This document shows positions 60,060 to 64,000 of a stretch of DNA of 64,000 bases, piece by piece. The notes under the pieces are model-generated. The model saw only the letters and a program-made list of their open reading frames with translations, did not search any database and was not told the DNA's origin. A program made the translations under genes and the position numbers. The DNA comes from Sisyra terminalis (lineage: Eukaryota > Arthropoda > Insecta > Neuroptera > Sisyridae). Position 1 is the stretch's first letter. Every line of letters begins with the position of its first letter. The DNA lies in the NCBI GenBank assembly GCA_958496175.1, contig OY292275.1:8122001-8186000 (forward strand). Direction: 5' to 3'.

Positions 60060-60235
60060 AGAGCGCCACGCGGTCTTCGGGCTAATGTTGAGCTTTGGGG
60101 TCTGAGGCGTCTCGAGCTTTCAGTTGGAGTTCGACCCCCGTAATTCTGCCAATTCCGACTCGGCGTATATGATTTTATGTGTAACGATATAGAGAGAAAA
60201 GCTCACTCAACCAACATAGCCTGATCTCTGGTACA
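60060..60235 (+). repeat. Possible tRNA-derived SINE remnant ending in a TA run
   Basis: The GC-rich block 60060-60175 contains GGAGTTCGACCCC (60126-60138), close to the RNA polymerase III B box (GGTTCGANNCC). It is preceded by GGGTCTGAGGCGTCTCGAGC, a tRNA-like variable region, though no convincing A box is visible. The ~200-bp length and simple-repeat tail immediately downstream (60236-60259) fit a SINE. It does not fold as an intact tRNA by eye. Confidence 0.35.
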
Positions 60236-60259
60236 ATATATATATATATATATATATAC
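60236..60259. repeat. (AT)12 microsatellite
   Basis: A perfect AT dinucleotide run of about 24 bp directly follows the putative SINE remnant and could be its tail. Confidence 0.9.
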
Positions 60260-61199
60260 ACTGAATAAAATGTCTGGTCGATGTCGAAGATGTTCATTAT
60301 AGGTTTATTCGATGAACAGATGTCCAATGAAAATTTACGCTGCAACAGCAGTAGTTTCGTCCTTTTAAGTTCCGTGTAATATTGAACACTTAAAATATAT
60401 TTTATGGGTTTTAATATGGGCGAATAATCAAATTATTCCGGCCATATATGATTTATTTTATCACATATAAATTGTAGTTTAATGTATTATGTAATCTAAT
60501 TTCAGAATGACGGTTTTCATTTTTCGATTTTACGATTTAATGACCTTTTTTCTGTACACAGTTTCTTACTTAAACAAATTTTCCGATGTTAAAAATAGGT
60601 TTTTTATTTTAAATTCAAATAAACAAAAATGATGAATAATTTTTATTATTTCGTAGGTTTTTATGACATTTAAAATTAAAATTTAATGGTTTGAACACAT
60701 AAATTTTTCTCAAGTTTATCAAATTACGGCTACGCTGCTATTTAAATTTCGCTTCAAGTGTTTTAAGCCTTAGATTAACGTCGACTTGGAGTTGAATTTA
60801 TACATTTATAGTTTATGTTCAAAAAATATTACAGAAAACATTTTCTAAAGTTGATAATAGTTAAAAGAATTGATCCAACAGAACGTTAATAATAAGATTA
60901 ACAAAATTACATCCCTCAGTATAATTCTATTGAAACTTAATGATTTTTCTTTAAAAGACAATATTTGTTTTCCTTATAAAAACAAATACCAAAACTAATA
61001 ACTCTTGAAAAATTGATGTTTAATTGTTTGAAATAAATTTAGGTAAATTTCGAATCAAATTGTCTTCAATGTAGAATTGACTTTTATACATAAACAAAAA
61101 GTAATTTTTGATAAATAAACAATAATTTTTCCTTATTAAAATGCACTTGGCCTGAAATATATGTTCTGCAATCACTATATTTTAACCTGCACTTAAGAG

Positions 61200-61980
61200 A
61201 TGTTGCAGCTATAATTATAGATGTGGACTTTTTAAATTTCTCGCAAATATTATACATAAGCGGATGTTGAGTTTTGTTGTAGAAATTTTTAAATTTAAAA
61301 TATATATAATTAAAAAAATCAAAGTTTTCTATAAGTATCCTCAATTAACAGCACATTTAAGGACAAAGTTTTAAAACTATTGACTTTACATTAAAACATT
61401 CACCTTTTTTCAAAACAATTAGATAATTTTCGCCAAAAATATAGCATTTAAACATAAAATAGACATTTTAAAAGAAATAGTGCGATTTTTTCATTGAGAT
61501 CATTAGCAAGATCACTTACTAAAGGTTATAATCTTTGGGCTGGATATTGGAGGTTCTTACAACTTTGTACAACCGCAAAATTCCATAATTGATTCTTACG
61601 CAAGTTTCTGGAATAAGGATGTTGTGTTTTGTTGGAGAAATTTTAATATATAAATATTTAAAACAATCAAAGTTTTCCATAACTACCCTTAATTTACAGT
61701 ACATTTAAGGACAAAGCTTTTAAATTTATTGATTTTAAATTAAAATATTCACCTTGCTTCAAAACTATTGGATTATATTCACAGAAAATGCAGCGCATAT
61801 ACATAAAATTTTCACCTTAAAAGGTAAAGTGTAGTTTTTTCATTGAAATCATTTACAGGATAGTTTACCATTCTCTAAAGATCACAATCTTTGCGCTGGA
61901 TATTGGAGGTTTTTACAACTTTGTACAACAACAAAATTCCATAATTGATTCTTAAAAAAGTTTCTGGAATGAAAATATCT
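61200..61980. repeat. Tandem repeat, ~356-bp unit, about two and a quarter copies
   Basis: Landmarks recur at a constant offset: GGATGTTGAGTTTTGTTG (61262) and GGATGTTGTGTTTTGTTG (61617); ATCTTTGGGCTGGATATTGG (61531) and ATCTTTGCGCTGGATATTGG (61887). Shared words also include CACATTTAAGGACAAAG/TACATTTAAGGACAAAG and TTCCATAATTGATTCTTA. The three minus-strand ORFs at 61084-61344, 61519-61704 and 61882-62097 are look-alikes because they are the same DNA repeated, not a gene family. It may be a small satellite array or part of one. Confidence 0.82.
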
Positions 61981-64000
61981 AATATTTGAAGTATAACCAT
62001 AAGAAAAAAGAAAGAAGTATGGAATCCTGTAATGGATGAAAAAAGATATAAACAACCTCAATCTGAAGCTTAAATAGTTCTGGAAGGACCAGTTCATAAT
62101 CTACCATACCAGAAAACAGGAAAATTAAATATTAGTTTTTTGGAAATCCCAATATTCTAGCATTTGTAACAACTCATATTGTTGTTAGTCGGAGAATAAT
62201 TTTTCAATCCTGAACTTTACCACTCCTGATTTGCAAGAAATTAGCAACAAAGGTGCTGTTTATGTTTTATATTAACAAACTTGCTGGATAACAAAAGACA
62301 TGACAACATACTATATAAGATGATATTGCCAAACCAAAAGGGGTGAAAGAACAAAAGAAATCAATTAATGAAGTATTTAAAATACGACTTTAAAATATTG
62401 GTAATGTTTATAAATTAAACAAAAATGTGAAAGACTTTTTCGGGATTCATTCCATAGTTAGAAGAAAAGAAAATATTCTTGATTTTTTTAATTTTGATTT
62501 AAATTGTTTGAAATATTAGCATTTACTACCTTCCTAGTTATGGTATAGTTTAAACAATAATCATCAAAAATTTCCAACGGCTTGGAGTTTTAAAAGGTAA
62601 CTGTTATATCGAGCAACTCAAGGATATAGTTATAGTTAAAGATCCTAGTTATTAATCACTTGTAGATTTAGTGTTTCTTTTATCAAATATTTAAATAATA
62701 CTTTCGCTTAAATTATGAGTATAAATCGAGTAATATTTTCATGTATAGTGAAATTTAATAAAAGTTATAAATGTGAAATATTATTTTTCAAAATAGTATA
62801 ATTTTATCATTTCTAAATAGTTTAACTTATATTTTCAACGGCAAAGGGATTGCGAAATTTAAAGCAAAGCGATCAATAGACATCAAACGAGTCATAATTA
62901 AACTTAAAACTAAATGAAAAAAATATATGAATCCCTCTGAAACTTTCTTGTTTTATTCTATGCATTTATTCAAGTGGAAATCTTTTTGATATTTCACACA
63001 TTATGAATATAGTAATACAAAATGTCACATGAGTCAAAAGGAAATAAAATGAAAAAAAAAACGTAGAGGTTTTTTCTGCACTTGTGTACGTAATAAAGAT
63101 GCATTTTCATTAAAAATAATTATTTACACAATTCGCAATTGCTCTTTGAAATAAAAAAATTGTTTTGATGGCAATTTTTTTGTTATTTGTTGAGAATATT
63201 TTAATTTACCAAGTGCAAATTACATTTGGGAAATTTTTAATTTCAAATTAGAGAAATATAATGTGCAAGTGTATGAAAGATTGAAGCAAAAGTCGGCAAG
63301 CCACTATTAATATATGCACCTAAGTGTTATTAATCCGAAACTATAAGTAAAATGTTTAATAATATACTATTATTCCGATAATAATTAATGTTTTATTGAT
63401 TATTTGAATAAAATTTAAACTGTGCTACAGAATGTGTTGGTTCTATATGGAATGAATTTTGGAAAGAAATGTTATGAAGGAAGAAATTTATAGTAAGTAC
63501 CTATCGTATTGCTATGATTCAAATATAGTACGACAGCTTTCAGGGATGCTTTAAGGATAATATATGAATATGACGTATTTATGTCTAAACATACGAAATG
63601 AAGAATCCCAAATTAAATATCGCTAGTTTTGATACTATTTATTTACATTTTAGAACTGTAGTTACAACTATTGGGTAGTATAGACTATTTTATTTAAACC
63701 GGCGTTTTGTTTATTAATATTGGTATAATATTTAAAGCTCTAAGCACGCACGGAAGTATGTACTTTAAGAAACCAAATTAAGGTTCTTTATTGCTGATTT
63801 ATCGAAAAAATTAAGTGAAGTTTTTTTAATTGGTTTTTATTTTAAATAAAATCGGTGGAAAAAATTTCATTTTCTCACGAATGCGCATACAAACCCATCG
63901 TGTGTACATGTGCAACAATTCAAATCCATTTGGAAAATATTGTTAAATTAACTCTTCGATCGACGAATAAAATTAGTTTTTGAACTTTCAGTGAAGCGCA
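61981..64000. other. No gene found to window end
   Basis: Strongly AT-rich DNA with no long ORF, no recognisable transposon end and no GC island apart from slight enrichment near 63860-63970. Confidence 0.45.

Noticed and set aside
60060..60140. Possible intact tRNA gene
   Set aside because: A B-box-like word is present, but no acceptor stem, anticodon arm or clear A box can be paired by eye.
61084..62097. Three similar minus-strand ORFs suggesting a small gene family
   Set aside because: The similarity comes from the ~356-bp tandem DNA repeat. The frames differ in start and are interrupted.
1..64000. CRISPR arrays, bacterial operons, prophage or riboswitches
   Set aside because: No regularly spaced identical repeats, no Shine-Dalgarno-led ORF series and no long ORFs. 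The sequence is eukaryotic in character.

Overview
This window looks like an AT-rich (roughly 30% GC) animal nuclear genome, most likely insect. Reasons: no run of long ORFs, no bacterial operon structure, many decayed eukaryotic transposons of types common in insect genomes (RTE-like and RNase H-bearing LINEs, an IS630/mariner-like transposase, hAT MITEs), and short GC-richer islands in AT-rich DNA. I cannot name the species. No host protein-coding gene can be supported. The window is probably intergenic DNA or the inside of a very large intron. The longest ORF (154 codons) has no recognisable domain.

What can be annotated is mobile-element history. (1) Two copies of a ~1.58 kb element with ~300 bp terminal inverted repeats and 8-bp target duplications lie in opposite orientation at 3055-4629 and 56713-58300. 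Both inverted repeats carry the start of the same short ORF. I do not recognise this family, and it is the best candidate here for something undescribed. (2) hAT-type elements with 8-bp duplications lie at 10883-11110, 28137-28391 and 52127-52696; the last keeps a remnant of the transposase C-terminus. (3) A 222-bp MITE with GG termini and a perfect 8-bp duplication lies at 46116-46337. Fold-back elements lie at 6237-6614, 35176-35341, 39248-39449, 42766-43006 and 49317-49527. (4) Retrotransposon remnants are RTE-like fragments at 7545-8330 (minus), 23650-24120 (plus) and 34444-35413 (plus, with a MITE nested in its 3' end), and RNase H / 3'-end LINE fragments at 41990-42480 and 52780-53050. 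(5) A broken IS630/mariner-like transposase lies at 24400-25105. (6) An element-like region at 18044-19316 carries at least seven copies of a short motif in both orientations. (7) Tandem repeats lie at 14771-15452 (~310 bp unit) and 61200-61980 (~356 bp unit).

A cross-cutting signal is a hairpin word of the form (C)TGANGA, short stem, GAAA. It occurs in three unrelated-looking repeats (6237-6614, 39248-39449, 46581-46620) and resembles the core layout of the hammerhead ribozymes known from Penelope-like retroelements. It is not a canonical match and needs testing.

GC-richer islands (about 1-170, 2500-2790, 9012-9106, 17140-17480, 20440-20660, 30235-30435, 40100-40330, 44140-44480, 45360-45560, 54060-54620) stand out from the background. 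They are the places to look for conserved regulatory DNA or missed exons. All coordinates were read by eye and may be off by a few bases.
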